A DNA stretch of 64,000 nucleotides from an uncultured Roseobacter sp. GTDB lineage: Bacteria; Pseudomonadota; Alphaproteobacteria; Rhodobacterales; Rhodobacteraceae. The stretch's first letter is position 1. Each line of letters opens with the position of its first letter. The stretch is from positions 310,001-374,000 of the forward strand of contig NZ_CANKYM010000001.1 of assembly GCF_947488185.1 (NCBI RefSeq), written 5' to 3'. The notes beneath the pieces were generated by a model. The model made no database searches, was not told where the DNA came from, and worked only from the letters and a program-made list of their open reading frames with translations. Below, piece after piece: positions 8,744 to 20,149 of this stretch. The position numbers and the translations under genes were made by a program.

Positions 8744-9472
8744 ATGCGGCTGCCCTTGCGTATCTTGTCGACCCTTGCAGCAACGCTGCTGCCAGCGACG
8801 CTGCCCGCCTCGCAAAGCTGCACCGAGGATGCGATGATCGTCTTCGACGGGTCCGGGTCCATGTCGGAGATGGGGTTCAACCTGCTGGATGAGCCGCGCA
8901 TCTTCGAGGCGCGCCGGGCAATCCATGACAGCATCCCGCAGATTGCGGCCGTGCGGCGCCTTGGCCTTGTGATCTACGGTCCCGGCCAGACAGCGACCTG
9001 CGGCAATATCGATCTGCGTTTCGGCCCGCGTGCTGAGGCCGCACGCCCGATCATCGATGCCGTCGACGGTCTGCAGCCTGCAGGCGAAACCCCTCTGACG
9101 GATGCGGTGGCGCAGGCTGCCGAAGTGCTCGACTACCGCGCCCGTCCGGGCGTCATCGTCTTGTTGACCGATGGCAAGGAAACCTGCAACGGCCAGCCCT
9201 GTGTACTCGCGGCCACCCTGGCCGCAGATGCCCATGACCTCACGGTGCATGTGATCGGATTTAAGGTGCGCGACGATCATTTCGGCTGGGACAACCCGCA
9301 GGATGACGATTACGAACGCAGGATCGCGGTCGCCCGCTGCCTCGCTGACCGCACGGGTGGTACCTACGCCTCCGCCGAGACACTCGATGAACTGACGGAG
9401 GCGCTGACCCGGACGCTGGGCTGTCAGCTGATCGGGTTGCTGACCATCGACCGGAACCGCCTGCCCACCTGA
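8744..9472 (+). CDS. secreted von Willebrand factor type A domain protein
   Basis: Product of 242 residues. A signal peptide ends near residue 23 (LPATLPAS), followed by a VWA fold with the MIDAS motif DGSGSM at residues 35-40 and LTDGKETC farther on. Several cysteines (CTED, TCGNID, TCNGQPC, ARC, LGC) suggest disulfides in the periplasm. VWA proteins bind protein partners through a divalent metal. No partner gene such as an AAA ATPase is adjacent, so its role is unknown. It lies between radC and uvrB as an apparently independent gene. Confidence 0.82.
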   Translation: MRLPLRILSTLAATLLPATLPASQSCTEDAMIVFDGSGSMSEMGFNLLDEPRIFEARRAIHDSIPQIAAVRRLGLVIYGPGQTATCGNIDLRFGPRAEAARPIIDAVDGLQPAGETPLTDAVAQAAEVLDYRARPGVIVLLTDGKETCNGQPCVLAATLAADAHDLTVHVIGFKVRDDHFGWDNPQDDDYERRIAVARCLADRTGGTYASAETLDELTEALTRTLGCQLIGLLTIDRNRLPT

Positions 9473-9553
9473 CAATTTCTGTCATCAGGCGAGGCTGGCC
9501 CCTTGAACCCCTGACGTTTCATGACACTTTGGAGGTAATTCCAAGGAGCACCG

Positions 9554-11761
<2,208 letters not shown>

Positions 11762-11764
11762 GCG

Positions 11765-12295
11765 ATGGAAAACCTAAATTTAAACCAATTGCTCAGATAC
11801 ATGGCTACCGGGTCAATACCATTTGTGATTTCGGTTGCCTCATTTAGAGAAATTCAGCAATTCGTGCTTTCAGATAAAACTGCGGGGCTCGCGTGGGCAG
11901 CTGTAGTTTTCGGGTTTCTGATAGTTGGTACTCTTTCTTACAGTCTGTACCGCGCAACAGTCTATTGGCTGTTATTTTTCTGTGTCGCTTCAGTCGCAGG
12001 GAGAAAAGGAACGCAACAAGAAATGGATATCATCCGATGGAGCAATCTAAACAAAGATAGAAACGTGTCTAAATACCTCACTGAGTGGGGTTCCCAAGTG
12101 CATTTCATGTACCTTTTCGTTTTGCTCGGAGTTCTATCGCTTTTTGTCTGCCAACAGGTGGGCTTCTCGCCCTTGTTTGACCTTCGCTGGATGTGGGCAC
12201 TGTTTCTGGTGACGTCGGTCAGCGCGTTAGTAAGTCACTATAATCTGCACAAGCGCGAACAAGCAGCATTTGAACACGACGCGAAACTACCATAA
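11765..12295 (+). CDS. four-helix membrane protein of unknown function
   Basis: Product of 176 residues with hydrophobic segments near 15-35, 42-80, 115-132 and 140-165. The soluble loop between the second and third contains QQEMDIIRWSNLNKDRNVSK. It begins four bases after the uvrB stop and could be read through from it. The gene is visibly richer in A/T, and in A/T-ending codons, than its neighbours, which suggests later acquisition. I do not recognise the family. Confidence 0.6.
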   Translation: MENLNLNQLLRYMATGSIPFVISVASFREIQQFVLSDKTAGLAWAAVVFGFLIVGTLSYSLYRATVYWLLFFCVASVAGRKGTQQEMDIIRWSNLNKDRNVSKYLTEWGSQVHFMYLFVLLGVLSLFVCQQVGFSPLFDLRWMWALFLVTSVSALVSHYNLHKREQAAFEHDAKLP

Positions 12296-12389
12296 TGACC
12301 AAAGACTTGTTCGGAGTCGGCAAGGTCCTACCACGCTTCCACCTTTCCAAGAGCAAGTGATCCTCAGCGCCAGACCGTAGGGGGTGTGA

Positions 12390-12437
12390 AGCGCCCTCCC
12401 TGGGGGGAGGGTCAGGCGCTGCCGTGCACAGCACGGC
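12390..12437. repeat. two adjacent GC-rich hairpins in the intergenic region
   Basis: Bases 12390-12420 fold as AGCGCC/GGCGCT enclosing CCCTCCC-TGGG-GGGAGGG. Immediately after it, 12421-12437 is a perfect 7-bp stem, GCCGTGC-ACA-GCACGGC. Neither has a T tract on either strand, so they are not classical terminators. They lie in the 254-base gap (12296-12549), which holds no convincing gene. Confidence 0.6.
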
Positions 12438-12549
12438 TGGTCTCCGCAGTGCGCGTTCCTACCAGATTTCAACCGAAGATGCAGGCGACCAGATTTTGTG
12501 CTATGCTTGCAATATTTCAAACCAAACCCTTTTCAAATCGCGAGTATTT

Positions 12550-12888
12550 ATGACCCAATTTGCCTTCGGCTACGCCTTCGCCCTTTTCACCGCGCTCATC
12601 GTCATCATCGGTGATTTCGCCATCAAAACCGCCGCCGACGCGGGCCACACGATCACCTCGACCTATGTCGCCATCGGCGTGGCGCTCTACGGCGTCTCCG
12701 CGCTCTTCTGGTTCTTCGCCATGCAGCACGTCACGCTGGCGCAGGCGGGAGTGGCCTATTCCATGCTCACGCTCATCGCGCTGGCCATTATCGGTGCCGT
12801 GTGGTTCGGCGAAAGCCTGCAGGGCCGGGAATACGCAGGGCTCGGCTGCGCGCTGCTGTCGATGGTGCTGATGAGCCGGCTGGCCTGA
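12550..12888 (+). CDS. small EamA/SMR-like membrane transporter
   Basis: Product of 112 residues with four hydrophobic helices. The pattern resembles half of an EamA domain or an EmrE-size small multidrug resistance protein: FALFTALIVIIGDFAIKTAA, ALYGVSALFWFFAMQHVTLAQAGVAY, then LALAIIGAVWFGESLQGREYAGLG. The GESL followed by G..LGC/LLSMVLM is typical of EamA/EmrE C termini. Likely exports a small cation or metabolite as a dimer. Start at 12550 because homology begins there; the longer frame adds unrelated sequence. Confidence 0.72.
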   Translation: MTQFAFGYAFALFTALIVIIGDFAIKTAADAGHTITSTYVAIGVALYGVSALFWFFAMQHVTLAQAGVAYSMLTLIALAIIGAVWFGESLQGREYAGLGCALLSMVLMSRLA

Positions 12889-12905
12889 GCCGCCAGCCGC
12901 GCGCC

Positions 12906-13151
12906 CTAGAAGTCGAAGATGTCCTCCAGGAACCCGCCGCGCTTCTTCTTGCGGTACCCGCCGCGATCATCCCGGTCGTCATAGCCCCGCGATTGCGGCG
13001 GCGGTGGGGGCGGCGCTGAGGCGCTGCGGTCGATGATCTTGTCAAGCTCGCCCCGGTCCAGCCAGACCCCGCGGCACTGTGGGCAATAGTCGATCTCGAC
13101 CCCACTGCGGTCGGTGATCACCAGCGTTGTTCCATCCACGGGGCATTTCAT
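12906..13151 (-). CDS. zf-TFIIB domain protein
   Basis: Product of 81 residues. The N-terminal half is a zinc ribbon: MKCPVDGTTL, then DYCPQCRGVWLDRGELDKII, with the CP-x(2) and CPxCRGVWLDRGEL signatures of the zf-TFIIB family. The C-terminal half is low complexity (a run of seven prolines, then Arg/Gly/Asp) and ends GGFLEDIFDF. AGGAG sits eight bases before ATG 13151. Family members are small and uncharacterised. It ends convergently with the EamA-like gene, 17 bases away. Confidence 0.85.
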   Translation of the reverse strand: MKCPVDGTTLVITDRSGVEIDYCPQCRGVWLDRGELDKIIDRSASAPPPPPPQSRGYDDRDDRGGYRKKKRGGFLEDIFDF

Positions 13152-13275
13152 AGGGCGGTCTCCTGAGTTACGTTGCGTTCCCCTGCATATAGGGGCGCGG
13201 GCGACAATTTTCATCCGGTGCGCCGCAGAAACCGGCGGGGTTGGTCAACGGGGCGGAACGGCCTAGTTTTGCGCT

Positions 13276-13704
13276 ATGAAGACCGTTCTGCCCGCCCTGA
13301 TCTGCGCCGCCACCGCCGCACCCGCCTGGGAGTTCACCCCCGGCCTGCCCTGTCGCCTGACCCACGAGACGGCGGAGGTGCAGTTGGAACTGACCTATGA
13401 TCCGACGCAACCGCTTTACACGATCACGCTGAGGCAAGCGGCGCCGTGGCCCGGCGAGACCGTCTTTTCGCTGCAGTTCACCGGATCGGCCCCGCTCACG
13501 ATTTCCACGGATCGCCATCAGATCAGCCCCGACGGCACGGCGCTGACCGTCACGGACCGCGGGTTTGGCAATGTCCTGAACGGCTTGCAGTTCAACAGCG
13601 TCGCAACCGGGCGGCTGGGCGACAAGGCTGTGTCAATCCCGCTGGCCGGTGCGGCCGAGCCGGTGGAGCGGTTCCGCCGTTGCGAGGTGGCTGCCGGGGC
13701 CTGA
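13276..13704 (+). CDS. exported hypothetical protein
   Basis: Product of 142 residues. A short signal peptide ends at APA-W near residue 17, followed by a soluble beta-rich domain containing two cysteines (LPCRLTH and RRCEV) that could form a disulfide. Segments such as YDPTQPLYTITLRQ and GLQFNSVATGRLG look like strands of a small periplasmic fold. No family is recognised and there are no catalytic motifs. It stands alone between the zinc-ribbon gene and the next exported protein. Confidence 0.6.
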   Translation: MKTVLPALICAATAAPAWEFTPGLPCRLTHETAEVQLELTYDPTQPLYTITLRQAAPWPGETVFSLQFTGSAPLTISTDRHQISPDGTALTVTDRGFGNVLNGLQFNSVATGRLGDKAVSIPLAGAAEPVERFRRCEVAAGA

Positions 13705-13811
13705 TCCGGCAGATCCGGGGCTGTTGCGGATCGGCACCTGTAAACCGGCTCAAACCGCCGCGTAACCAATTGTTAACTTCCGTTAACCATGATCTTCGAC
13801 GGGAGAATGGT

Positions 13812-14483
13812 ATGATGCGGTTCATTGCGCTGGCCATAAGTGTTGTTCTGGCAAGCGCGCAGGCCGCGCCCGCAGGGCCGTGGCTGCGCGAAAAGGGCAA
13901 GGGGTTTGCCGCGATCTCCGGCAATATCACGCAGGAAAAGGACACCTCCGGCTCGGCTTATTTCGAATATGGTCTGCGCGAGACTATCACGCTGGGCGCA
14001 GATCTCTTCTATGGCATCGACCGGACGCTGCAACAGTCCGGCTCTGGCATCGTCTTCCTGCGGTTTCCGATCAGCGAACCGGACGCTACGCATAAATGGG
14101 CCTGGCATGTGGGGATCGGCGCGCGGTCGCAGAACACCGTCATCACCCCGGCGGTCGAGGCCGGGCTCTCCTGGGGGCGTGGCATCAAGATCGGCGAGCG
14201 CTACGGCTGGGCGGTGATAGACAGCAGCCTGAACATCCCCGGCTCGGACCTCGAAACCCGCATCAAGCTCGATGGCACAATCGGGCTTGGCTTCACCGAT
14301 CACGTCAAGGGCATGGCGCAGGTCTTCATGACCCATCAGGGCGGCGAGATCTTTGCCAAATTCGCCCCATCGGTGCTGTTGGTGCCGGGCAAGAGCCGCT
14401 ACACCATTCAGATCGGTCTGGAAATTCCCATCCAGGGGGATGGGGACACGGAATTCAAACTGGGGCTCTGGCGGGATTTCTGA
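13812..14483 (+). CDS. exported beta-rich protein, probable outer-membrane protein
   Basis: Product of 223 residues with a signal peptide ending near AQAAPAG. The rest consists of alternating polar/hydrophobic strands (FEYGLRETITLGADLFYGID, YTIQIGLEIPIQ) and ends in LGLWRDF. A terminal aromatic residue is the usual mark of an outer-membrane barrel. GGGAG precedes ATG 13812 by seven bases. The long upstream open frame is not real coding. No specific family is recognised. The preceding intergenic region holds two GTTAAC palindromes (13765-13788). Confidence 0.62.
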   Translation: MMRFIALAISVVLASAQAAPAGPWLREKGKGFAAISGNITQEKDTSGSAYFEYGLRETITLGADLFYGIDRTLQQSGSGIVFLRFPISEPDATHKWAWHVGIGARSQNTVITPAVEAGLSWGRGIKIGERYGWAVIDSSLNIPGSDLETRIKLDGTIGLGFTDHVKGMAQVFMTHQGGEIFAKFAPSVLLVPGKSRYTIQIGLEIPIQGDGDTEFKLGLWRDF

Positions 14484-14504
14484 CCTGCGTCGCAGTGGCT
14501 CCGT

Positions 14505-16229
14505 TCAGGAAAACAGGTTGCCCGGTGGCTCGATTGGCGTCGTTCCATCCCCAACGACAAGGGTACAGTTCTGAAAATGATTGCCGATGACACAAGCTGT
14601 GCCGCCCTGCGTCAGGATCAGACCGGGCGTGTCCCCTGCGATCCCTTGTAGGTGGAGACCGGTGACCAATACCCCGTTGCCAATGATATGCGCAAAGGGG
14701 TGTGGCCCGCGCACATGGCAGTTCAACAGCCGTACTCCATCAGCATTCAAGTTGATCGCAACCGGGTCATTGTCCTCGATCCTGTTGCTGATGATGTCAC
14801 ACCGATCAAGCACCAGATTGGCGCAGCCTGCACCGGTGGACGTGAGCGCCCGGTTCCTCACCCCTTGTATCATACAGTTCTGCAACTGCATGCCTGCGCC
14901 CTGCGGCGCAAGCATCACACCGCTTGCCACCCCATTGCCCTGCAAATGCACGTTGGACAGGGTGAAATTGTTCAACTCCGCGATCTCGCTGAAATCGAGA
15001 AGATATGCGTACCGGGTGAAGGTCAGTGTCCGCTGGGCTGAACCATTCGCAAGAGGTCTACTCAACGTCACAGTCCCAACCGCTGCATCTGTCGCGTGGA
15101 CGTAAGTCTCGCGGCGCACATCCGGGCCTGAAACAGCTGCGCCAACGGCAACCTTTTCCACATTCGCGACAGCTGTCAGCACGGTGGGATGTTCGGCAGT
15201 CCACTGCCCCTTCGTTGTGATGGTATCGGCTTCCCAGCCCGGTCCATCGATGGCCGTCAGTTGCCCGTTGTGTACCGTCTTGCGGTAGCGGTTATCGCTG
15301 CTTAATTGCGCCATTTTCAGCATGAGAGGCCCGTGCAGTTCGATTTCGCATCCGCCAAGATCGAAGCTGTGGTGACTCTCGGCCTGCATCAAAGCTTGAA
15401 ACCCCTTTCGTAAACCCATGGCATCATCACCAAAAGCCGCGCTGTAACTCGGTAAATCGAAGTTACGCCGCAGATGCAGGGTCGCGTTACCCGGCATGAG
15501 CACGCGTCCCTGAAAGCAAACCGGGGCGTCAAGCGCCACGTCCTGCCCCAGATAGAACTGACCACGCGGCACCAATATCGTACGGCCGAAAGCCGCCGCA
15601 TCCGCGGCCGCGAACGCTGTAGCATCATCACTCTCCCCATCGCCCAGGGCACCGAAATCGCGCACATCCACCATAGCGACCAAATCGCGCAGAAAGGCCG
15701 ACGTCACATCCTCGATTTCAAGACTTTCGATCCGCACCACCGATCCTTTGGATCCCGTCACATCCAGTCCGAAATGCCCGTAAAGCGCGGCACCACCCCA
15801 GATCATATCGACGCCGATGCGCAGACCGGCACCCACGATCGCAGACACCTCCACAACCGCGCCAAGCGCGGGCAAGCGTAGTGACGGGCCAGTGGTCTGC
15901 GCACCCGGTGCCGGCTGACCTTCCGGCCCGCCCGCAAACCCGGCGATCCGGACTGATGGCAACGGGCCGCTGACCGCCTTGACACGTGCGGAGATGCGCA
16001 AATAGCAGCCCGGCAAAAGTGGCGTTTCGCCTGTGTAGCGCAGGCGTTGCGTCCCTGCCGTCTTGGTGATCTCAAGGCAGGTGCCGAAATCGCCATCCCC
16101 GGTGACGAGCCGCCCGGACCCTTCGATGCCCTCGGATCCCGGCGTGCCGTCACCGCTTGAGTAAGCGCTCAGCGCCCGCACAAAGGGCGGTGGCATCAGT
16201 TGCGCACCATCGGTGATCGCCTTGTTCAT
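14505..16229 (-). CDS. right-handed beta-helix protein (pectate lyase/GH28-related domain)
   Basis: Product of 574 residues without a signal peptide. The N-terminal third is a beta-sandwich-like carbohydrate-binding region. Near residue 190 is the pectate-lyase-3 signature VDVRDFGALGDGESDDATAF, then a long stretch of short strands typical of a parallel beta-helix (NFTLSNVHLQGNGV, LVLDRCDIISNRIEDN). The same architecture occurs in tailspikes and in surface-glycan hydrolases. No phage structural genes are nearby, so a polysaccharide-acting enzyme or surface protein is favoured. Catalytic aspartates cannot be assigned with confidence. Confidence 0.72.
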   Translation of the reverse strand: MNKAITDGAQLMPPPFVRALSAYSSGDGTPGSEGIEGSGRLVTGDGDFGTCLEITKTAGTQRLRYTGETPLLPGCYLRISARVKAVSGPLPSVRIAGFAGGPEGQPAPGAQTTGPSLRLPALGAVVEVSAIVGAGLRIGVDMIWGGAALYGHFGLDVTGSKGSVVRIESLEIEDVTSAFLRDLVAMVDVRDFGALGDGESDDATAFAAADAAAFGRTILVPRGQFYLGQDVALDAPVCFQGRVLMPGNATLHLRRNFDLPSYSAAFGDDAMGLRKGFQALMQAESHHSFDLGGCEIELHGPLMLKMAQLSSDNRYRKTVHNGQLTAIDGPGWEADTITTKGQWTAEHPTVLTAVANVEKVAVGAAVSGPDVRRETYVHATDAAVGTVTLSRPLANGSAQRTLTFTRYAYLLDFSEIAELNNFTLSNVHLQGNGVASGVMLAPQGAGMQLQNCMIQGVRNRALTSTGAGCANLVLDRCDIISNRIEDNDPVAINLNADGVRLLNCHVRGPHPFAHIIGNGVLVTGLHLQGIAGDTPGLILTQGGTACVIGNHFQNCTLVVGDGTTPIEPPGNLFS

Positions 16230-16315
16230 CGCGTATCCTTTTTCGCAGGGGCTGACAGATGATCAGGCCTAGCGGCAAAGGATTAAGGTCGGCTCACACC
16301 ACCGTGACGGTCAGG

Positions 16316-16717
16316 TCACGCACTGAAATCGGAACTGTCGAGAATCTGAACGCCGTTGATGCGCCAGCCGTCTCCGGTTTCCAGCATCCGGTAGTCAAGG
16401 ATATGCACGCGCCCGCTCTGGTCAGTGATCATCACGCGTTGCCAAAAGGTGCTACCCTGTTCACGCAGTTCCAGATAGCGCACCTCGCCGGGGCGCCAGA
16501 CCATCGGATAGCCCTGCGTGACCATGCGCTGGAAATTCTCTGGCGTCTGGAAAAGGCGTTGCAGGTTCGGGCTGGCGAATTCAAAGGCCGCGCCGAAGTC
16601 ATCGACCTGAAAGGCCTGCAGCTGGCTGTCGATGGTCGCCTGAATATCCGCCTCCTGCGCGGGCAGCGCCGTAGCGAGACCCAACCAAATTAAAAGCCCA
16701 AAAACCGCGCTGCGCAT
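16316..16717 (-). CDS. DUF4864 family exported protein
   Basis: Product of 133 residues with a signal peptide (FGLLIWLGLATALPAQE). The domain DIQATIDSQLQAFQVDDFGA followed by FQTPENFQRMVTQGYPMVWR is characteristic of DUF4864, an NTF2-like small periplasmic family. Function is unknown. The ATG at 16717 is preceded by a purine-rich AAGGGGG run. It is adjacent to, but not obviously cotranscribed with, lysS upstream on the same strand. Confidence 0.8.
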   Translation of the reverse strand: MRSAVFGLLIWLGLATALPAQEADIQATIDSQLQAFQVDDFGAAFEFASPNLQRLFQTPENFQRMVTQGYPMVWRPGEVRYLELREQGSTFWQRVMITDQSGRVHILDYRMLETGDGWRINGVQILDSSDFSA

Positions 16718-16776
16718 GACAATACCCCCTTTTGCTCTCGGCAAAGGGTAACGCGGATGGTCCGCCCGGCAAGGGG

Positions 16777-18360
16777 TCAGGCGTCGGACACCAATTCGCC
16801 CGCCAGCGCCTGATCGATCAGAGCGATGGTTTCCTCGATGCCGTAAAGCGCAATGAACCCGCCAAAGCGCGGCCCCTGGCTGGCCCCGAGCAGTACCTCG
16901 TAAAGCGCTGTGAACCAGGCCCGCAGCGGCTCGAACCGCTCACGCCCGCAGGCGTAGACGATGGATTGCAGCGCCTCGTCTTCGACCGGTCCATCGTAGG
17001 CCTTGAGCTGATCGCGCAGATCGGACAACGCCTCCCGCTCCAGCTCGTTGGGCAGACGGTAGGTCTTCTTCGGCTTCACGAAATCGTTGTAATACCGCAC
17101 GGCAAAGCCCGCCGCCGCATCCATGTCCGGATTGTTTTCCGCTGATGTATCAGGGGCATAGCGTTGGATGAAACCCCAGAGCTGGGATTTGTCTTCCGCC
17201 GCCGAAACGCTCGCAAGATTGAGCAGCATGGAGAAGGGCACCAACATGTTCGACGTCGGCACATCGCCGGAATGAATGTGCCAGACAGGATTGTTCAATC
17301 GTTGAACTATATCCTGCGTCTCGTAAGCGCGCAGCTGCTGGTGGTATTCATCCACCGCCTTCGGGATCACATCGAAATGCATCCGCTTCGCCGTTTTCGG
17401 CTTTTGGTACATGAAGTACGACAGGCTCTCCGTACTCGCATAGGTCAGCCATTCGTCGATGCTGACGCCATTGCCGGAGGATTTGGAAATTTTCTGGCCG
17501 TTCTCGTCGAGAAAGAGCTCAAACACAAAATGTTCCGGCGGCCGATGACCGAGGATGCGACAGATTTTGTCGTAGATCGGCGTATTGGTGGAATGGTCCT
17601 TGCCGTACATTTCGAAATCGACGCCCAGCGCCGCCCAGCGCGCCCCGAAATCCGGTTTCCACTGCAGCTTCACATTGCCGCCGGTGACCGGCAGCGTCAT
17701 CTCTGTCCCATTCTCATCGTCAAAGGTGATCGTACCATCCTTGGCGTTCACCTCCTTCATCGGCACATACATGACCCGTCCGGTTTCGGGATGGATCGGC
17801 AGAAAGATCGAATAGGTCTGCTGCCGCTCTTCGCGCAGCGATTTCAACATGACCGCCATGATCTCATCGTATTTCTCTGCGGCGCGCAGCAGCACGTCGT
17901 CGAACTTACCGGTTTTGTAAAATTCGGTGGCCGAAATGAACTCATACTCGAACCCGAAGGTGTCGAGGAACCGCCGCAGCATCGCGTTGTTATGCGCGCC
18001 AAAGCTGTCATGTGTTCCAAACGGGTCCGGCACGGAGGTCAGCGGGCGCTGCAGATGCTCGTGCAGGCTCTCGGAATTCGGCACATTGCCCGGCACCTTG
18101 CGCATTCCGTCAAGATCGTCGGAAAAGCAGACCAACCGCGTCGGGATGTCCGAGATTTGCTGAAACGCCCGCATCACCATCGTCGTGCGCGCCACCTCGC
18201 CAAAGGTACCGATATGCGGCAGCCCACTGGGACCATAACCGGTCTGGAACAACACATATCCTTTCTCGGGCGGCGCTTTCTCATAGCGTTTGAGCACCCG
18301 GCGCGCCTCTTCAAAAGGCCATGCTTTGCTGGTCATTGCGGCGTCGCGGATCTGGGACAT
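16777..18360 (-). CDS. lysS: lysyl-tRNA synthetase, class I
   Basis: Product of 527 residues. It charges tRNA-Lys using the class I (Rossmann) fold rather than the class II fold found in most bacteria. The HIGH-type motif is PHIGT at residues 48-52 and the KMSKS-type motif is KISKS at 290-294. The C-terminal half is alpha-helical, as in archaeal enzymes. Class I LysRS is known from archaea, spirochaetes and several alphaproteobacteria. GGTGAG lies just before ATG 18360. No class II lysS is seen in this window. Confidence 0.96.
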   Translation of the reverse strand: MSQIRDAAMTSKAWPFEEARRVLKRYEKAPPEKGYVLFQTGYGPSGLPHIGTFGEVARTTMVMRAFQQISDIPTRLVCFSDDLDGMRKVPGNVPNSESLHEHLQRPLTSVPDPFGTHDSFGAHNNAMLRRFLDTFGFEYEFISATEFYKTGKFDDVLLRAAEKYDEIMAVMLKSLREERQQTYSIFLPIHPETGRVMYVPMKEVNAKDGTITFDDENGTEMTLPVTGGNVKLQWKPDFGARWAALGVDFEMYGKDHSTNTPIYDKICRILGHRPPEHFVFELFLDENGQKISKSSGNGVSIDEWLTYASTESLSYFMYQKPKTAKRMHFDVIPKAVDEYHQQLRAYETQDIVQRLNNPVWHIHSGDVPTSNMLVPFSMLLNLASVSAAEDKSQLWGFIQRYAPDTSAENNPDMDAAAGFAVRYYNDFVKPKKTYRLPNELEREALSDLRDQLKAYDGPVEDEALQSIVYACGRERFEPLRAWFTALYEVLLGASQGPRFGGFIALYGIEETIALIDQALAGELVSDA

Positions 18361-18479
18361 ATCTCACCTGGCAGGCTGATTACCGGCACCCCATGCGCCG
18401 GGTTTCGCCCGTCCCTATTGCGTTGCAGCATTGGCGTCAATAATCTGCCCTGAAAGACCTCAGTGAAAGAACCCTGCCT

Positions 18480-18902
18480 GTGCAAGATGATGCCCCCCAC
18501 GCGTTCAGCGCCCAAGACAGTCTTGTGGCGTTGATGATCGCCGTTTCCGCCTCGGATGAGGACATCCGCACCGCGGAGCTGGTCAAGATTCAATCCGCTG
18601 TGCAGATGTTGCCGATTTTTGCAGGTTACGACGAGGATCGGCTGACCGTCATCAGCCAGACCGTTTTTGACCTCTTTGAACAGGAAGACGGGCTTGACGC
18701 CCTCTTTGGTCTGATCCGCGAAGGTCTGCCCGAGCGGCTGTTCGAGACAGGCTACGCGCTGGCCTGCGATGTGGCCGCCGCCGACGGCACGCTGGACGAG
18801 GCCGAATTGCGCCTGTTGGAAGAAATCCGCTATGAGCTCAATCTCGACCGGCTGCACGCCGCCGCCATCGAACGGGGCGCCCGCGCCCGGCATCTCACCT
18901 GA
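18480..18902 (+). CDS. TerB-like domain protein
   Basis: Product of 140 residues, all alpha, with the TerB/DjlA-type acidic repeats: ISASDEDIRTAELVKIQ-like segment near 20-37 (seen as VSASDEDIRTAELVKIQ) and ADGTLDEAELRLLEEIR near 108-124. Such proteins bind divalent metal and act in stress-related or membrane-associated complexes. The start codon is probably GTG 18480, with no strong ribosome site. It stands alone, divergent from lysS. Confidence 0.78.
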   Translation: MQDDAPHAFSAQDSLVALMIAVSASDEDIRTAELVKIQSAVQMLPIFAGYDEDRLTVISQTVFDLFEQEDGLDALFGLIREGLPERLFETGYALACDVAAADGTLDEAELRLLEEIRYELNLDRLHAAAIERGARARHLT

Positions 18903-19073
18903 TCCGAATCGCGTTTTTTAATGGCTTTCACGGGGAGTGCGCACTCGCATTCCCGGGTAAAATCGCTTGGAATCTGACGTGCATCCGTGTGGGTCCAGTT
19001 CCACCGCGGCACCCAAAAAACCCCCTCAAAACAATCGCTATAGTAGAATAATGTTAGCGTTAAAGTAGAATTT

Positions 19074-19087
19074 TCACAAAAATGTGA
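19074..19087. promoter_or_regulatory. dyad TCACA-N4-TGTGA in leader of the VPLPA-CTERM gene
   Basis: Perfect 5-bp arms separated by AAAA, about 80 bases upstream of the VPLPA-CTERM start. It lies in an AT-rich section (19020-19110) that also carries a TAGTAGAATA / AAGTAGAATT direct repeat. The surrounding 263-base gap 18903-19165 holds no gene and probably contains the promoter. The regulator is unknown; the dyad could equally be a short RNA hairpin. Confidence 0.3.
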
Positions 19088-19165
19088 GCAAATAGAGTAA
19101 GATAGCTCCGTGCCCGGGCCTCGCGTCAATTTTTCACGGAGCATGTATTTAATCAGGAGTTGTTC

Positions 19166-20077
19166 ATGAAACCAATTTTTTATGGCGGCATCATCGCCGC
19201 GCTTTCCCTCATCCCGATACAGGCGACCGCCGTGACAATCGACGTGCTCTGGACATCGGGCAGCACTTCTCACAACGACGGGATCACCACGCTTGCCAGC
19301 GGCGCTGGCAGCTTCGATCCGAGCAGCAACGGATCGCTCGACTGGAACCTGACCTTCTGGGACGGCACCTCCGATCCGGGTTTTGACGATTACGATGTTT
19401 TTGTCATAAGCTCGACCTGCAACTACTCGATCGGTGGCAACTGCGCCGGCAGCGGCTTTTACGGCAACGGGGTAAACGCCGATGGCGTGATCAGCTACGG
19501 CTCAGAAATCGCCGCGGCCCGGGGCAACCGGACCTTCCTGTCGGGACAGGACGCCGACTACCATTACCTCTATGACGGCTCTCCCGGCCCCGTGGTCGAC
19601 GACGGCCCCAAGGGGTTCATTATCAACGCGGTCAATTGGGCGGCTTCCGGCACCGGGTTGGGTATCGTTTCGATGACCGACCGCATCAGCAACGACTTTG
19701 GCTGGTGGACCGCAGATGGCAGCTTTCTCAAGGATGAGCTTGGCTCATCGCCGTTCTATCTCAACAAGGAAGACGTGGACATTGGACCCGGGCAAAACGG
19801 CTTTCCCATCAACGAAGGCCTGACAGATGCCGGTCTGTCCAACTGGGGCACGTCATCACACGCCTGCTTTGGCGATGTGGATGGCTATACCGCCATCAAC
19901 CTCGCAGGCAGTGGCAGTGGCGCAGGCTGCGGCGTCACCATTGTGACCAGCAAATCTGCCGGCGGCGACACAGATGGCGGCGACACCCCGGATCTCGACG
20001 TTGTGCCACTGCCCGCAAGCATGTGGCTGCTGATCGCAGGCGTCGGCGGTTTGGGTGCGATGCGCCGACGCCGGTAA
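19166..20077 (+). CDS. VPLPA-CTERM sorting-domain exported protein
   Basis: Product of 303 residues with a signal peptide ending IQATA and a C-terminal tripartite sorting signal. The signal reads VPLPAS, then a hydrophobic helix (MWLLIAGVGGLGA), then RRRR. Such signals are cleaved by an exosortase, and the protein is delivered to the cell surface or matrix. The body is rich in Gly, Ser, Asp and Asn with few cysteines. No enzyme motif is seen. AGGAG precedes ATG 19166. No exosortase or PEP-CTERM polysaccharide locus is in this window. Confidence 0.9.
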   Translation: MKPIFYGGIIAALSLIPIQATAVTIDVLWTSGSTSHNDGITTLASGAGSFDPSSNGSLDWNLTFWDGTSDPGFDDYDVFVISSTCNYSIGGNCAGSGFYGNGVNADGVISYGSEIAAARGNRTFLSGQDADYHYLYDGSPGPVVDDGPKGFIINAVNWAASGTGLGIVSMTDRISNDFGWWTADGSFLKDELGSSPFYLNKEDVDIGPGQNGFPINEGLTDAGLSNWGTSSHACFGDVDGYTAINLAGSGSGAGCGVTIVTSKSAGGDTDGGDTPDLDVVPLPASMWLLIAGVGGLGAMRRRR

Positions 20078-20149
20078 CCTGCGGCCTCGGACGTGCAACA
20101 GGGGCGGCGCGATCAGCGTCGCCTTCCCGTGCTGTTTGTCTACTCGAAG

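Noticed and set aside
9473..9553. Possible LexA box upstream of uvrB
   Set aside because: GAAC-N7-GTTT is present, but it does not fit the direct-repeat GTTC/GAAC-N7-GTTC/GAAC pattern described for alphaproteobacteria.
14505..16229. Beta-helix protein as a prophage tailspike
   Set aside because: No capsid, tail or lysis genes are nearby; neighbours are housekeeping genes.
17164..18453. 429-codon open frame opposite lysS
   Set aside because: Antisense shadow of a complete synthetase gene.
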